Both the position numbers and the translations under genes were made by a program. DNA of 64,000 nucleotides, taken from positions 1 through 64,000 of the forward strand of contig NZ_JAGHFX010000056.1 in NCBI RefSeq assembly GCF_017888565.1, written 5' to 3'. The notes below the pieces were generated by a model, which searched no databases, was not told where the DNA came from, and saw only the letters and a list, made by a program, of their open reading frames with translations. Each line of letters opens with the position of its first letter. The stretch's first letter is position 1. Origin of the DNA: Clostridium sp. GTDB taxonomy: Bacteria > Bacillota > Clostridia > Clostridiales > Clostridiaceae. Of this stretch, positions 1 through 8,025 are shown piece after piece.

Positions 1-143
1 CAATACCGTCATTAGCGGCAATACCAGGAGTATTATTAAAGATTTTCCCATATGTTGTAACTTTAATAGCTTTAGTTTTATTCTCTAAATCATCACAAGC
101 ACCAAAAGCATCTGGAGAACCATTTGACGCTGGTAAGAGATAA
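1..143 (+). CDS. ABC transporter permease (simple sugar/nucleoside type), C-terminal end only
   Basis: An open frame enters from the left edge (codons in phase with position 3) and stops at TAA 141-143. The visible 46 residues contain one hydrophobic membrane segment followed by a short hydrophilic tail reading SSQAPKASGEPFDAGKR. A tail of the form 'APKA-G-P-D-KR' after a last membrane helix is typical of the second permease of BmpA-linked nucleoside/simple-sugar ABC importers (NupQ/YufQ type). The upstream partners would lie outside the window. A U-tailed hairpin follows immediately, so this is the last gene of its operon. The call rests on a short C-terminus only. Confidence 0.6.
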   Translation, partial: IPSLAAIPGVLLKIFPYVVTLIALVLFSKSSQAPKASGEPFDAGKR

Positions 144-150
144 TATTATG

Positions 151-186
151 AAAGGTAAAGAGTTAATAACTCTTTACCTTTTTTTA
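151..186 (+). terminator. Rho-independent terminator of the ABC permease operon
   Basis: A 15-bp perfect inverted repeat (arms AAAGGTAAAGAGTTA and TAACTCTTTACCTTT) is followed by a run of T residues, 8 bases after the permease stop codon. Confidence 0.9.
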
Positions 187-427
187 TATATCTAACAAAT
201 TAGGATAATTGCAAATTTTACTATAATAAAAAAATAATTCTTTATAGATAAGTAAATTGTTATTTTGATTATTTATTATATATTAAATCTACAAATCATA
301 TAATTTAATAAGAATAAAAAGAGAAGATATAGTTTTGAAAACTATTATTAAGGAGGAGAGATAAATAAAAAACTTTTCTATTTAGTTTGGAATTATATTA
401 TTATTATTTATAAGAGGGATGTCTTTT

Positions 428-841
428 ATGACAAATCAAGAAATTGCAAAGAAATTAGTCGAATTAGTTGGAGTAAATGCAGCTAAAGAATTTGGTTCAC
501 AAATGCCAATGATGGGTGGAGTTTTAGGTGGAATACTATCATCTGCAGCTTTAGCTAATATAACTTTATTAGGAAAAGTTTTAACTCCAGGTAGAGGCGG
601 ATTTATTTCAGATGGAATTGGTTTTATAATCTCTCAAACAATTTCTTCTGATAATACTATAGTTTCTGTTCTATCAGGAGCAGTTTCAGGAGCATTATTC
701 TTACCATTAGTTATGATAGGAATGCATCAAGAATTAACACCTATACATGCTGACTTAATAGCAAATGCAGGCTATACATATAGAAGTAGAATGGGTTTTT
801 TATTGAAAATTATAACTAGTAATAGTAAAAAAATAGATTAA
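428..841 (+). pseudogene. PTS EIIC-like membrane protein, internally deleted and 3'-truncated
   Basis: The reading frame keeps two signatures of PTS EIIC-type permeases: LTPGRGG and, late in the protein, a segment ending GMHQELTPIHADLI. The TPGRGG motif runs directly into GFISDGIGFI, which in intact relatives lies tens of residues further on, so the intervening membrane segments appear to be missing. After HADLIANAGYT the frame loses family resemblance and ends in a basic tail, which suggests a second truncation or frameshift. About 137 residues remain, against well over 300 in intact EIIC proteins. ATG 428 is preferred over ATG 419 because GAGGG touches the latter. It lies directly upstream of hom. 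What is seen is a hydrophobic membrane remnant; non-functionality is inferred. Confidence 0.6.
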
Positions 842-894
842 TTAGTATAATGGATATATTAGCAATAAGCAAATTAAGTGAGGGAGGAATTAAA

Positions 895-2199
895 ATGAAA
901 AAAGTCAAAATTGCTTTAATGGGGCTAGGCAATGTTGGACGTGGTGTTTGGATGATATTAAATTCAAACAAAGAAGAAATTATGAAAAGATCAGGTTATG
1001 AAGTAGAGGTAGCAAAAATACTAGTTAGAGATTTAGAAAAAGATAGATCTGTAAATGTGCCCAAAGAACTTCTTACAACAGATTTTAGTGAAATTATTAA
1101 TGATGATTCAATTAAAATTGTAGTAGAAGTAATGGGGGGAATTGAACCTGCTAGGGAATATATGCTAGAATCTATGAAAAGAAAAAAGCATATTGTTACG
1201 GCAAATAAAATGCTTTTAGCTACTGGCGGAGATGAACTTTTTGAAAAAGCTGATAATGAAGGTGTTATGTTTAATTATGAAGCTAGTGTCGCAGGTGGAA
1301 TTCCAATAATAAATGGAATAAATGAGAGTTTAACAGCTAATAAAGTAGAAAAGCTATATGGAGTAGTAAATGGAACAACTAATTATATATTAACAAAGAT
1401 GGAATTTGATAATTTAAGTTTTGATGAAGCTTTAAGTCAAGCTCAAGAAATGGGATATGCCGAAGCAGATCCAACATCAGATATTGAAGGATTTGATTCT
1501 CAATATAAATTAGCTATATTATCTTCTCTTGCTTTTGGAACTAAAATAAAAGTTGAAAATGTATATAGAGAAGGAATAACAAAAATTGAATCAATAGATA
1601 TACAATATGCTAGGGAATTTAATAAGGTAATAAAGCTACTAGCAATAGTCAAAGATAATGATGGGAGTCTTGAATTAAGGGTGCATCCAACTATGATTCC
1701 ACAAAATCATCCTCTAGCAAATGTGTATGATTCTTTTAATGCAGTATTTATAAAAGGTAATGCTGTGGGAGATCTGATGTTTTATGGAAGAGGTGCAGGA
1801 GACCTACCAACAGGAAGTGCTGTAGTATCAGATATTGTATCTATATTAAGGAGTAATATAGATATAGATAATCTAAATCCAGTAGTTAAAAATAATTTAT
1901 GGGATAAAGAAATAGGTAATATAAAAGATATAACAAGTAAATATTATATAAGACTAACAGTAGAAGATAGACCAGGTGTTCTTGGTGAAATTACTTCAGT
2001 ATTTGGTGGGATGAATGTTAGTTTGCTTTCAGTTATACAAAAAGGAATAGATAATGACAATGAAAATAAGGTGACTTTAGTTCTAGTTACCCATTATACT
2101 AATGAAGAAAATATAATTGAAGCTATTGATAGCGTATGTAAGTTGAATTCTGTATATAAGATTAATAATTTAATAAGAATAGAGGAATTTAATAAATAA
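895..2199 (+). CDS. hom: Homoserine dehydrogenase
   Basis: Reduces aspartate semialdehyde to homoserine with NAD(P)H, at the branch to threonine and methionine; cytosolic. The N-terminus has a Rossmann motif (IALMGLGNVGRGVW, about residues 6-19). The catalytic domain contains GVVNGTTNYIL and the EADPTSDIEGFD segment, and a C-terminal ACT domain (YIRLTVEDRPGVLGEITSVF, about residues 345-365) is expected to bind the regulatory amino acid. The length of 434 aa is normal. ATG 895 is chosen because it follows GAGGGAGGAATTAAA; an upstream in-frame ATG at 850 lacks a ribosome binding site. The metA gene at 23626 uses the product. A terminator follows. Confidence 0.95.
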   Translation: MKKVKIALMGLGNVGRGVWMILNSNKEEIMKRSGYEVEVAKILVRDLEKDRSVNVPKELLTTDFSEIINDDSIKIVVEVMGGIEPAREYMLESMKRKKHIVTANKMLLATGGDELFEKADNEGVMFNYEASVAGGIPIINGINESLTANKVEKLYGVVNGTTNYILTKMEFDNLSFDEALSQAQEMGYAEADPTSDIEGFDSQYKLAILSSLAFGTKIKVENVYREGITKIESIDIQYAREFNKVIKLLAIVKDNDGSLELRVHPTMIPQNHPLANVYDSFNAVFIKGNAVGDLMFYGRGAGDLPTGSAVVSDIVSILRSNIDIDNLNPVVKNNLWDKEIGNIKDITSKYYIRLTVEDRPGVLGEITSVFGGMNVSLLSVIQKGIDNDNENKVTLVLVTHYTNEENIIEAIDSVCKLNSVYKINNLIRIEEFNK

Positions 2200-2206
2200 T
2201 TATAGA

Positions 2207-2260
2207 ATTTAGGAGAGAAAAATATATTAGTTAATATATTTTATAATCTCCTTTATTTTT
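2207..2260 (+). terminator. Terminator after hom
   Basis: An interrupted hairpin (AGGAGA...TCTCCT enclosing AAATATATTA/TAATATATTT) is followed by a T-rich stretch just past the hom stop. Confidence 0.7.
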
Positions 2261-2357
2261 TATTTATAAATAGTTAATAATTACTTTTATATGATAAGTT
2301 GTATAGATATAATTAAAGTATTATAATAGTAGAAAAAATAAAATAAGAGGTAAACGT

Positions 2358-2672
2358 ATGAGTAATATAAAATCAATTAATAATGAGCAAGCTCAAAAAT
2401 TAATTAAAGATAAAGAAGATTTATTAATATTAGATGTAAGAAGGCCGAATGAGTTTAAAGAGTCAAAAATAACAAACTCTATAAATATACCTGTAGATGA
2501 ATTAGAGTGGGAACTAGATGAAATAGAAGAATATAAAAATAAGCCTATTTTAGTTTATTGCAAGGTAGGTGTTAGGAGTAGTGTTGCTTGCTCTATATTA
2601 GAAGAAGAAGGGTTTAGTAACTTATATAATTTAAGAGGTGGAATTTTAGATTATACAGGTGAAATAGAATAA
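2358..2672 (+). CDS. Single-domain rhodanese-like sulfurtransferase
   Basis: A 104-aa protein that is a single rhodanese domain. The CH2A-like region (LILDVRRPNEFKESKITNSINIP) is near residues 22-44. The active-site loop CKVGVRS, with the predicted persulfide-carrying Cys, is near residue 69. The C-terminal motif NLRGGILDY is also typical. Such single-domain proteins (GlpE/PspE-like) transfer sulfane sulfur to cyanide, thioredoxin or other acceptors; the physiological partner cannot be told here. The gene stands alone, preceded by AAGAGGTAAACGT. No signal peptide is visible, so it is cytosolic. Confidence 0.92.
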   Translation: MSNIKSINNEQAQKLIKDKEDLLILDVRRPNEFKESKITNSINIPVDELEWELDEIEEYKNKPILVYCKVGVRSSVACSILEEEGFSNLYNLRGGILDYTGEIE

Positions 2673-2833
2673 GATAGATTATAATAGTATTAAAAGAGAA
2701 TAAGAATATTTCTATAAATACTATCATTAAAAATTTTAAGAAATTTTCGTTTAAATTAAATACTTATTTAAAAACCAATACTTATATGGTATAATATATA
2801 AAGTAATTGTAAATAATAAATAATATAAAAGCA

Positions 2834-2862
2834 TTGACACAATAAAAAAAGAATGATAATAT
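2834..2862 (+). promoter_or_regulatory. Sigma-A type promoter of the infC-rpmI-rplT operon
   Basis: TTGACA at 2834-2839 is followed after 17 nt by TAATAT at 2857-2862, with a GATAAT alternative overlapping. It lies about 20 bp before the structured leader. Confidence 0.75.
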
Positions 2863-2880
2863 GATAACATATTTAAGAAG

Positions 2881-3034
2881 AAACTGCCGTTTCTCACCTT
2901 ACGGCCATGCTTAGTAGGGTAATGTAGTTTTGTAATAATTGCTAGTTATTTTAACTGGTTTTTTATAAGTACTAGAGGGCGGCAAAATATGTCCTCTATT
3001 TTTGTTGTGTTTATATTTAAAATTTTGGAGGTGA
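2881..3034 (+). ncRNA. Structured mRNA leader of the IF3/L35/L20 operon (L20-leader type)
   Basis: Between the promoter and infC lies an untranslated, comparatively GC-rich stretch of about 150 nt. It begins with CTGCCGTTTCTCACC and TTACGGCC, and ends in a hairpin (AGAGG...CCTCT) followed by TTTTTGTTG and then the infC SD. In Firmicutes this operon is commonly controlled by a leader that binds L20 and forms a terminator. Position, promoter and the terminator-like final hairpin fit that model. The exact fold was not computed. Confidence 0.7.
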
Positions 3035-3040
3035 CCTGGT

Positions 3041-3553
3041 ATAAGTAAGGATTTTACTTGTAATGAAAATATAAGAGTTAAGGAAGTTAGAGTGATTGAT
3101 TCAGAAGGAAATCAATTAGGCGTACTTCAAACAAAAGAAGCTCAAAGAATGGCTGATGAGAAAGAATTAGATTTAGTTATGATTTCTCCAGCTGCTAACC
3201 CACCAGTATGTAGAATAATGGATTTAGGTAAGTATATTTATGAGCAATCAAAGAAAGAAAAAGAAGCTAAGAAAAAGCAAAAGATAACTACTCTTAAAGA
3301 AATAAGATGTAGTCTTACTATTGAAGAAAATGATATTGCAATAAAAGCTAAAAATGCTAAAAAGTTTTTATTAGACGGGGATAAAGTTAAGATCACTGTT
3401 AGATTTAAAGGAAGAGAAGCACAATTAGGACATATTGGACAAAAAATATTAGATAACTTTGTTTCTAAATTAGAAGACGTTTGTGTTGTTGAAAAGCCTG
3501 CTAAGCATGAAGGTAGAAACATGACAATGGTTTTAGGCCCTAAAAAAGCGTAA
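3041..3553 (+). CDS. infC: Translation initiation factor IF-3, with AUA start codon
   Basis: IF3 binds the 30S subunit and checks start-codon/fMet-tRNA pairing. The family N-terminus '[12 protein letters not shown]...G-QLG' starts upstream of every canonical start codon (the first GTG is at 3092). Reading back in frame gives a protein beginning (M)[16 protein letters not shown]. Its first codon is ATA at 3041-3043, six nt after a near-perfect SD, GGAGGTGA (3027-3034). The product is then 170 aa, normal for the family. IF3 is known to discriminate against AUU/AUA-type starts and so represses its own synthesis. First gene of the infC-rpmI-rplT operon. The C-terminal domain holds [17 protein letters not shown]. 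Confidence 0.93.
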   Translation: MSKDFTCNENIRVKEVRVIDSEGNQLGVLQTKEAQRMADEKELDLVMISPAANPPVCRIMDLGKYIYEQSKKEKEAKKKQKITTLKEIRCSLTIEENDIAIKAKNAKKFLLDGDKVKITVRFKGREAQLGHIGQKILDNFVSKLEDVCVVEKPAKHEGRNMTMVLGPKKA

Positions 3554-3573
3554 CTTGAGAGGAGATAAGTATC

Positions 3574-3771
3574 ATGCCAAAAATGAAAACCCACAGAGGT
3601 GCAGCAAAGAGATTTAAGAAAACTGGAACTGGGAAATTAAAAAGAGCTAAGGCTTTTAAGAGTCATATATTAACAAAGAAAAGTTCTAAGAGAAAGAGAA
3701 ACTTAAGAAAAACTGCTTATGTTTCAACTACTCAAGAAAAAGCAATGAAGAAATTATTACCATACCTATAA
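3574..3771 (+). CDS. rpmI: Ribosomal protein bL35
   Basis: A 65-aa, very basic protein beginning [20 protein letters not shown], the diagnostic L35 N-terminus, and ending in a lysine/leucine-rich tail (KKLLPYL). Its length matches the family. It is a structural protein of the 50S subunit. It lies 20 bp after infC and 26 bp before rplT, with a GAGAGGAGATAAGT ribosome binding site. Co-regulated with infC and rplT by the upstream leader. Confidence 0.98.
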   Translation: MPKMKTHRGAAKRFKKTGTGKLKRAKAFKSHILTKKSSKRKRNLRKTAYVSTTQEKAMKKLLPYL

Positions 3772-3797
3772 TATAGAGGTTTTTAGGAGGATTAAAC

Positions 3798-4154
3798 ATG
3801 GCTAGAGTTAAAAGAGCGGTAAATGCTCGTAAGAATCATAAAAAAGTATTAAAGCTTGCAAAAGGTTACTATGGTGGAAAAAGCAGATTATTCAAAACTG
3901 CTAATGAATCAGTAATAAGAGCTTTAAGAAATGCTTATGTTGGAAGAAGATTAAAGAAAAGAGATTTCAGAAGACTGTGGATAGCAAGAATTAATGCTGC
4001 TACAAGAATGAATGGACTTTCATATTCAAGATTCATGAACGGAATTAAATTAGCTGGAATTGATATGAACAGAAAAATGTTATCAGAAATAGCTATAAAC
4101 GATCCAAAAGCGTTTGCAGATTTAGTAGAATTAGCAAAAAATTCAATTAAATAG
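3798..4154 (+). CDS. rplT: Ribosomal protein bL20
   Basis: A 118-aa basic protein with the family signature [25 protein letters not shown] at the N-terminus and [19 protein letters not shown] in the middle. L20 is needed for early 50S assembly. In many bacteria it is also the autogenous repressor of this operon, acting on the leader RNA; that role is inferred here from the leader upstream of infC. The start follows TTTTTAGGAGGATTAAAC. Last gene of the operon. Confidence 0.98.
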   Translation: MARVKRAVNARKNHKKVLKLAKGYYGGKSRLFKTANESVIRALRNAYVGRRLKKRDFRRLWIARINAATRMNGLSYSRFMNGIKLAGIDMNRKMLSEIAINDPKAFADLVELAKNSIK

Positions 4155-4165
4155 TTTATACTATT

Positions 4166-4204
4166 AAAAAACGCCTTAAAATGAAATTTTAAGGTGTTTT
4201 TTTG
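4166..4204 (+). terminator. Terminator of the infC-rpmI-rplT operon
   Basis: The stem AAACGCCTTAAAA / TTTTAAGGTGTTT is followed by seven T residues, 11 bases after the rplT stop. Confidence 0.9.
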
Positions 4205-4372
4205 TTATAGCTATGATCTTTATTAATTCTAATATATTAAAGTGGAAAAATTAAAAAGTTTAAAAAGTAAATTTGAATTTATAATGAAATAAAAAAGTAT
4301 AATTAACAAAAATTGAAGATTAGCTATATAATATTTATAGATTTACAAAGTTTTTAAAAAGAGGGGATCAAT

Positions 4373-5299
4373 ATGAAAATGGGGTTGGTATTGTCTGGAG
4401 GGGGAGGAAAGGGAGCATATGAACTTGGAGTCTGGAAGGCATTAAAGGAACTTAAAATTGATAAATACATAGAAGTATTTTCAGGTACATCAATTGGAGC
4501 TTTTAATGCAGTGTTATTTGCACAAGATAATATGAAAGATGCAGAAGCACTATGGGAAGAAGTAACTATAGATAAGCTTATTCCTATTAGTAAATTTGAA
4601 TTATTTAAAAAAGGAATTGGACTTATACTTGGTGGGAAAAATATAAATATAGCGAAAAAGTATATGAGTCAAAAGATAGAAGAAGGTGCAGTTTCAAAGG
4701 ATGGAGCAAAAGAAATAGTAAATAAGTATTTAGATATAAATTTAATGAAAAAGAACAGTAAGATTTGCTACGCAGCTTGTACTGAATTACCAGATTTTAA
4801 AGTAAAATATTTTAAAGTTAACGATTTTAATAATGAAATAGGAAAAGAAATAGTGATAGCATCAGCATCTCTACCTCTAATATATGAGCCAACTGAGTTG
4901 TTTGGATGTAAATATATAGACGGAGGTATAAGTGATAATACACCTATACAGCCGGTGTATGGAGAAGGCTGTGATATTATAATTGTTGTATTATTGTCAA
5001 GGGAAGCAAGAGTTGATAGAGCATTATATCCAAATGCAAAAATTATAGAAATATATCCAAGAAATTTAAATGAAAGTGTTATAAATGGAACTTTAAATTT
5101 AGATGAAGCAGCAAAAAGAAATAGAATAAAAGAAGGATATGAAAATACGATGGAACTTTTAGATCCTATAATGAAAATGACAGAGTTTAAGAGTAAAATA
5201 GAAGAGGAAAGAAGCTTCCCAAGGTTATTTAAAATATATAATTTTATTAAGAGATTATTAAAGAGTAATGAGGAAAAGGATATTGATATAAGCACATAA
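4373..5299 (+). CDS. Patatin-like phospholipase (RssA family)
   Basis: A 308-aa cytosolic serine lipase/acyl hydrolase. The oxyanion-hole loop LSGGGGKGAYELG lies at about residues 7-19. The nucleophile elbow GTSIG (catalytic Ser) is near residue 40. The Asp of the dyad is in IDGGISDNTP, near residue 182. These three elements define bacterial patatin-like proteins. No signal peptide is present. The substrate is unknown; membrane lipid acyl chains are the usual target. The gene stands alone, with GAGGGGATCAAT before ATG, and shares a bidirectional terminator with the convergent gene downstream. Confidence 0.9.
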   Translation: MKMGLVLSGGGGKGAYELGVWKALKELKIDKYIEVFSGTSIGAFNAVLFAQDNMKDAEALWEEVTIDKLIPISKFELFKKGIGLILGGKNINIAKKYMSQKIEEGAVSKDGAKEIVNKYLDINLMKKNSKICYAACTELPDFKVKYFKVNDFNNEIGKEIVIASASLPLIYEPTELFGCKYIDGGISDNTPIQPVYGEGCDIIIVVLLSREARVDRALYPNAKIIEIYPRNLNESVINGTLNLDEAAKRNRIKEGYENTMELLDPIMKMTEFKSKIEEERSFPRLFKIYNFIKRLLKSNEEKDIDIST

Positions 5300-5304
5300 A
5301 TAAA

Positions 5305-5338
5305 AAAACTGAGATTATAGCTCTCAGTTTTTTTAGCA
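5305..5338. terminator. Bidirectional terminator between convergent genes
   Basis: AAAAACTGAGA / TCTCAGTTTTT forms an A-stem-T structure that can terminate both the patatin gene (+) and the gene on the minus strand, whose stop codon it overlaps. Confidence 0.85.
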
Positions 5339-5887
5339 CATTAAATTTGCATATTTGCTATGGTATTCATAGGCTAGTCCTTCATATACAAATTCTTTAT
5401 GATTTATATCTAATAAATCACTTGGCTTTGTAAGGCCAGGAATTTTATCAGAGTCATAAATATTACTTTTAATTAAAAGATGTGATACGAATTCAGAACA
5501 AAAATAATGGTTATCTCTTTTAATAGGCCTTTGAATAGCAACACCTATTAATCCTAATAAACTATATTTATATTTTTTTTGTTCTTTTAAGAAACGTTCT
5601 AATTCTTCTTTTAATAGAGTATATTGTTCATCATCTATGCTAATTTTATAAATAACGCATCTACTATTTTGAAATCTTTTATAAACACCATCTTGTAAGT
5701 TTTCTTCAACTAAGCCTCCTATAAAAGGAATCTGAGGAAAAACCCTTCCAAATGAATACATTTTTTTAAAAGAATTATCAAAGCTTAATGAAACATGTAC
5801 ATATGGATCTTTTGTATAATAGTTAATACATTTTGAAAGTAGTGTTCCTGTATTTGAAAACACTAAATAAATATCTTTATTCTTCAT
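5333..5887 (-). CDS. YiiX-like permuted papain-fold (NlpC/P60-like) cysteine hydrolase
   Basis: A 184-aa protein. An N-terminal segment YVHVSLSFD supplies a His near residue 30. A late segment HYFCSEFVSHLL supplies a Cys near residue 129. The His-before-Cys order and the CSEF context are typical of the circularly permuted NlpC/P60-papain families (YaeF/YiiX), proposed to act on amide or ester bonds of lipids or peptides. No secretion signal is seen. The substrate is unknown. Monocistronic. The SD is weak: GGGGGATG lies rather far upstream of the ATG. Confidence 0.65.
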   Translation of the reverse strand: MKNKDIYLVFSNTGTLLSKCINYYTKDPYVHVSLSFDNSFKKMYSFGRVFPQIPFIGGLVEENLQDGVYKRFQNSRCVIYKISIDDEQYTLLKEELERFLKEQKKYKYSLLGLIGVAIQRPIKRDNHYFCSEFVSHLLIKSNIYDSDKIPGLTKPSDLLDINHKEFVYEGLAYEYHSKYANLMC

Positions 5888-6210
5888 TTTGTAAAATCAT
5901 CCCCCGAATAAATAAATATTAAATAATAAGTAAAATAAAAACATAAAATAAATATATATAAATTATATAGTATAAAACTTAATTTATCCTTAAGAAAATC
6001 TAAAAATATATAAATTTTAATAAAAATATTAATAAATAATAAGCTTAAAGTTAAAAGAGTGCTATAAAATTTGGAAGATAGTAATTATGATACAATAAAT
6101 ATAAATAATATCTAGTAAAATAATATAAACTAGAAATATATTTAAGGATAAGTTATTATAATTTACAAATGAGATTTTTACAATAGGTATTTAATACGAG
6201 AGGTGATTAT
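5888..6210. other. Intergenic region with no recognised feature
   Basis: About 320 nt of very AT-rich DNA between divergent genes. It must contain both promoters, but no convincing -35/-10 pair, repeat or small gene stands out. Confidence 0.6.
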
Positions 6211-7968
6211 TTGAAAAAGAATGCAATGCAAAGAGAGTTTAAGAAGTTAAAATCGCAGATTAATCAAATAGAGGAAATAGCACATAACTCAAAAGTAGGT
6301 GCTTTAATTGAACAAGAATCTTCTTTAAGAAAAAAGATAAGACAGCTTAAAGATATGGAAAATGAAGGCTTTAAGGATTTTTCAAGTATAAACGAAAGAT
6401 ATGAAGAGCTTTTGGAATATATCTCTAAGAGACTATTAGATGATTACAATAAAAAGAATAATACAGATTTTGATTTTTACCAAGTAATAAGAGGAAACTA
6501 TAATAGTTTTATTAACTCAGGTTTTATGTCTGTATTAACAAGGCAACATATTCCAAAGTTAATTTCTAAGGAATTTGAAGAAAACTTCCCAGATAATCCT
6601 AAAGATGAATATAGTTTAGCAAGAAATATTAAGAGAAAGATATATATACATTTAGGTGAAACAAATACTGGTAAAACTTATACAGCAATGGAAAGATTGA
6701 AAGTAGCAAAGAATGGAGTTTATTTATCTCCTCTTAGAATTCTAGCATTAGAGAACTATGAAAAATTAAATAATAATGGAGTTATATGCAACTTATTGAC
6801 TGGAGAGGAAGAAATATTAAAAGAAGGGGCTACACATACATCCTGTACAATAGAAAAGGTAGATTTAAAAAAGGAATATGATATAGCTATTATAGATGAA
6901 ATTCAAATGATAGATGATTCACAAAGGGGAGCTGCTTGGACAAGAGCTTTACTTGGGCTAAGATGTAATGAAATTCATATTTGTGGTGCACTAAATGCAA
7001 AAAGAGTAGTCGAAAAGATAGTTAAAGATTGTAATGATGATTATGAATTTAAAGAATATAAAAGGAGTATTCCATTAGAAGTCCAAGAAAGTAATTTTAA
7101 TTATAACTATGCAGAAGAAGGAGATGCAATAGTAGTATTTTCTAAGAAAAAAGTATTACAAATAGCAGAGCAGTATTCTAATATGGGAATAAAAGCTAGT
7201 ATAATCTATGGAGATTTACCTCCAGAGGTAAGAAGAAAACAATATGATATGTTTATTAACAAAGAAAATAAAGTTCTTATAACAACAGATGCTATAGGAA
7301 TGGGAGTGAATTTACCTATAAAAAGAATCGTATTCTTAGATATACAAAAATTTGATGGTGAAGAAATTAGGTATCTTACTTCACAAGAAGTAAAGCAAGT
7401 TGCTGGTAGAGCAGGAAGAAAAGGAATTTATGAAGTTGGTTATGTTGCCACGGTAAGAGATAATCAAAAGTTTATAAAAGAAAAGCTCGAAGAGAAAGAT
7501 AAAATAATAAATGCAGCTGTTTTAGGACCGTCAGATGCTATTTTAAATATTAAAAACCTTCCATTAAATGAAAAACTGGCTTTATGGGCAACAAGAGAAG
7601 AATCAATAGATTATTATAGAAAAATGGACATAAATGAATATTTAATTATATTAGATAGCATAAAAAAATATAAATTAAAAGAAGAAATACAATGGGAGTT
7701 ATTAAAAATACCATTTGATATATCAAAAGATGAACTTATGAATACATTCTTAGATTATGTTGAGGAATTATTTGTATTGAAGAATAAAGTAATAAGTAGA
7801 CCTCAATGTTTTAAAGGAAATTTAGATGAACTTGAATGCTATTATCAAAGGATAAATATGTATTATTCATTTTGTAAAGTGTTTAATTTAGAATTTGATT
7901 TTAAATGGATTCATGAAGAAAGACTTAAGGTAAGTGAAGAGATTAATGAAATATTGATAAGAATTTAA
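6211..7968 (+). CDS. Suv3-like DExH RNA helicase
   Basis: A 585-aa SF2 helicase. An N-terminal coiled, charged region spans residues 1-140. Walker A (HLGETNTGKTYTAM) follows at about 148, motif II (IIDEIQMID) at about 228, and the helicase C domain with motif VI QVAGRAGRKG at about 405. DEIQ and the VAGRAGR form match the Suv3 family, which in mitochondria partners with exoribonucleases in RNA decay. A bacterial role in RNA turnover is an inference. The start is TTG 6211, placed after GAGAGGTGATTAT. Monocistronic with its own terminator. Confidence 0.85.
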   Translation: MKKNAMQREFKKLKSQINQIEEIAHNSKVGALIEQESSLRKKIRQLKDMENEGFKDFSSINERYEELLEYISKRLLDDYNKKNNTDFDFYQVIRGNYNSFINSGFMSVLTRQHIPKLISKEFEENFPDNPKDEYSLARNIKRKIYIHLGETNTGKTYTAMERLKVAKNGVYLSPLRILALENYEKLNNNGVICNLLTGEEEILKEGATHTSCTIEKVDLKKEYDIAIIDEIQMIDDSQRGAAWTRALLGLRCNEIHICGALNAKRVVEKIVKDCNDDYEFKEYKRSIPLEVQESNFNYNYAEEGDAIVVFSKKKVLQIAEQYSNMGIKASIIYGDLPPEVRRKQYDMFINKENKVLITTDAIGMGVNLPIKRIVFLDIQKFDGEEIRYLTSQEVKQVAGRAGRKGIYEVGYVATVRDNQKFIKEKLEEKDKIINAAVLGPSDAILNIKNLPLNEKLALWATREESIDYYRKMDINEYLIILDSIKKYKLKEEIQWELLKIPFDISKDELMNTFLDYVEELFVLKNKVISRPQCFKGNLDELECYYQRINMYYSFCKVFNLEFDFKWIHEERLKVSEEINEILIRI

Positions 7969-7972
7969 TTTA

Positions 7973-8018
7973 AAAGAAGATAGATGAGAAAATAAAATTC
8001 AACTATCTTCTTTTTATC
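7973..8018. terminator. Bidirectional terminator between helicase and MATE genes
   Basis: AAAGAAGATAG / CTATCTTCTTT stem with A and T tracts on the two sides, in the 57-bp gap between convergent genes. Confidence 0.85.
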
Positions 8019-8025
8019 TTTAAAA

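Noticed and set aside
200-418. T-box or other amino-acid riboswitch upstream of the EIIC relic and hom.
   Set aside because: No T-box sequence (AGGGTGGNACCGCG-like) or other conserved core was found in the gap.
3238-3594. Long minus-strand frame opposite infC.
   Set aside because: It is a shadow of the infC coding strand; Ser/Leu/Phe-rich translation and no SD.
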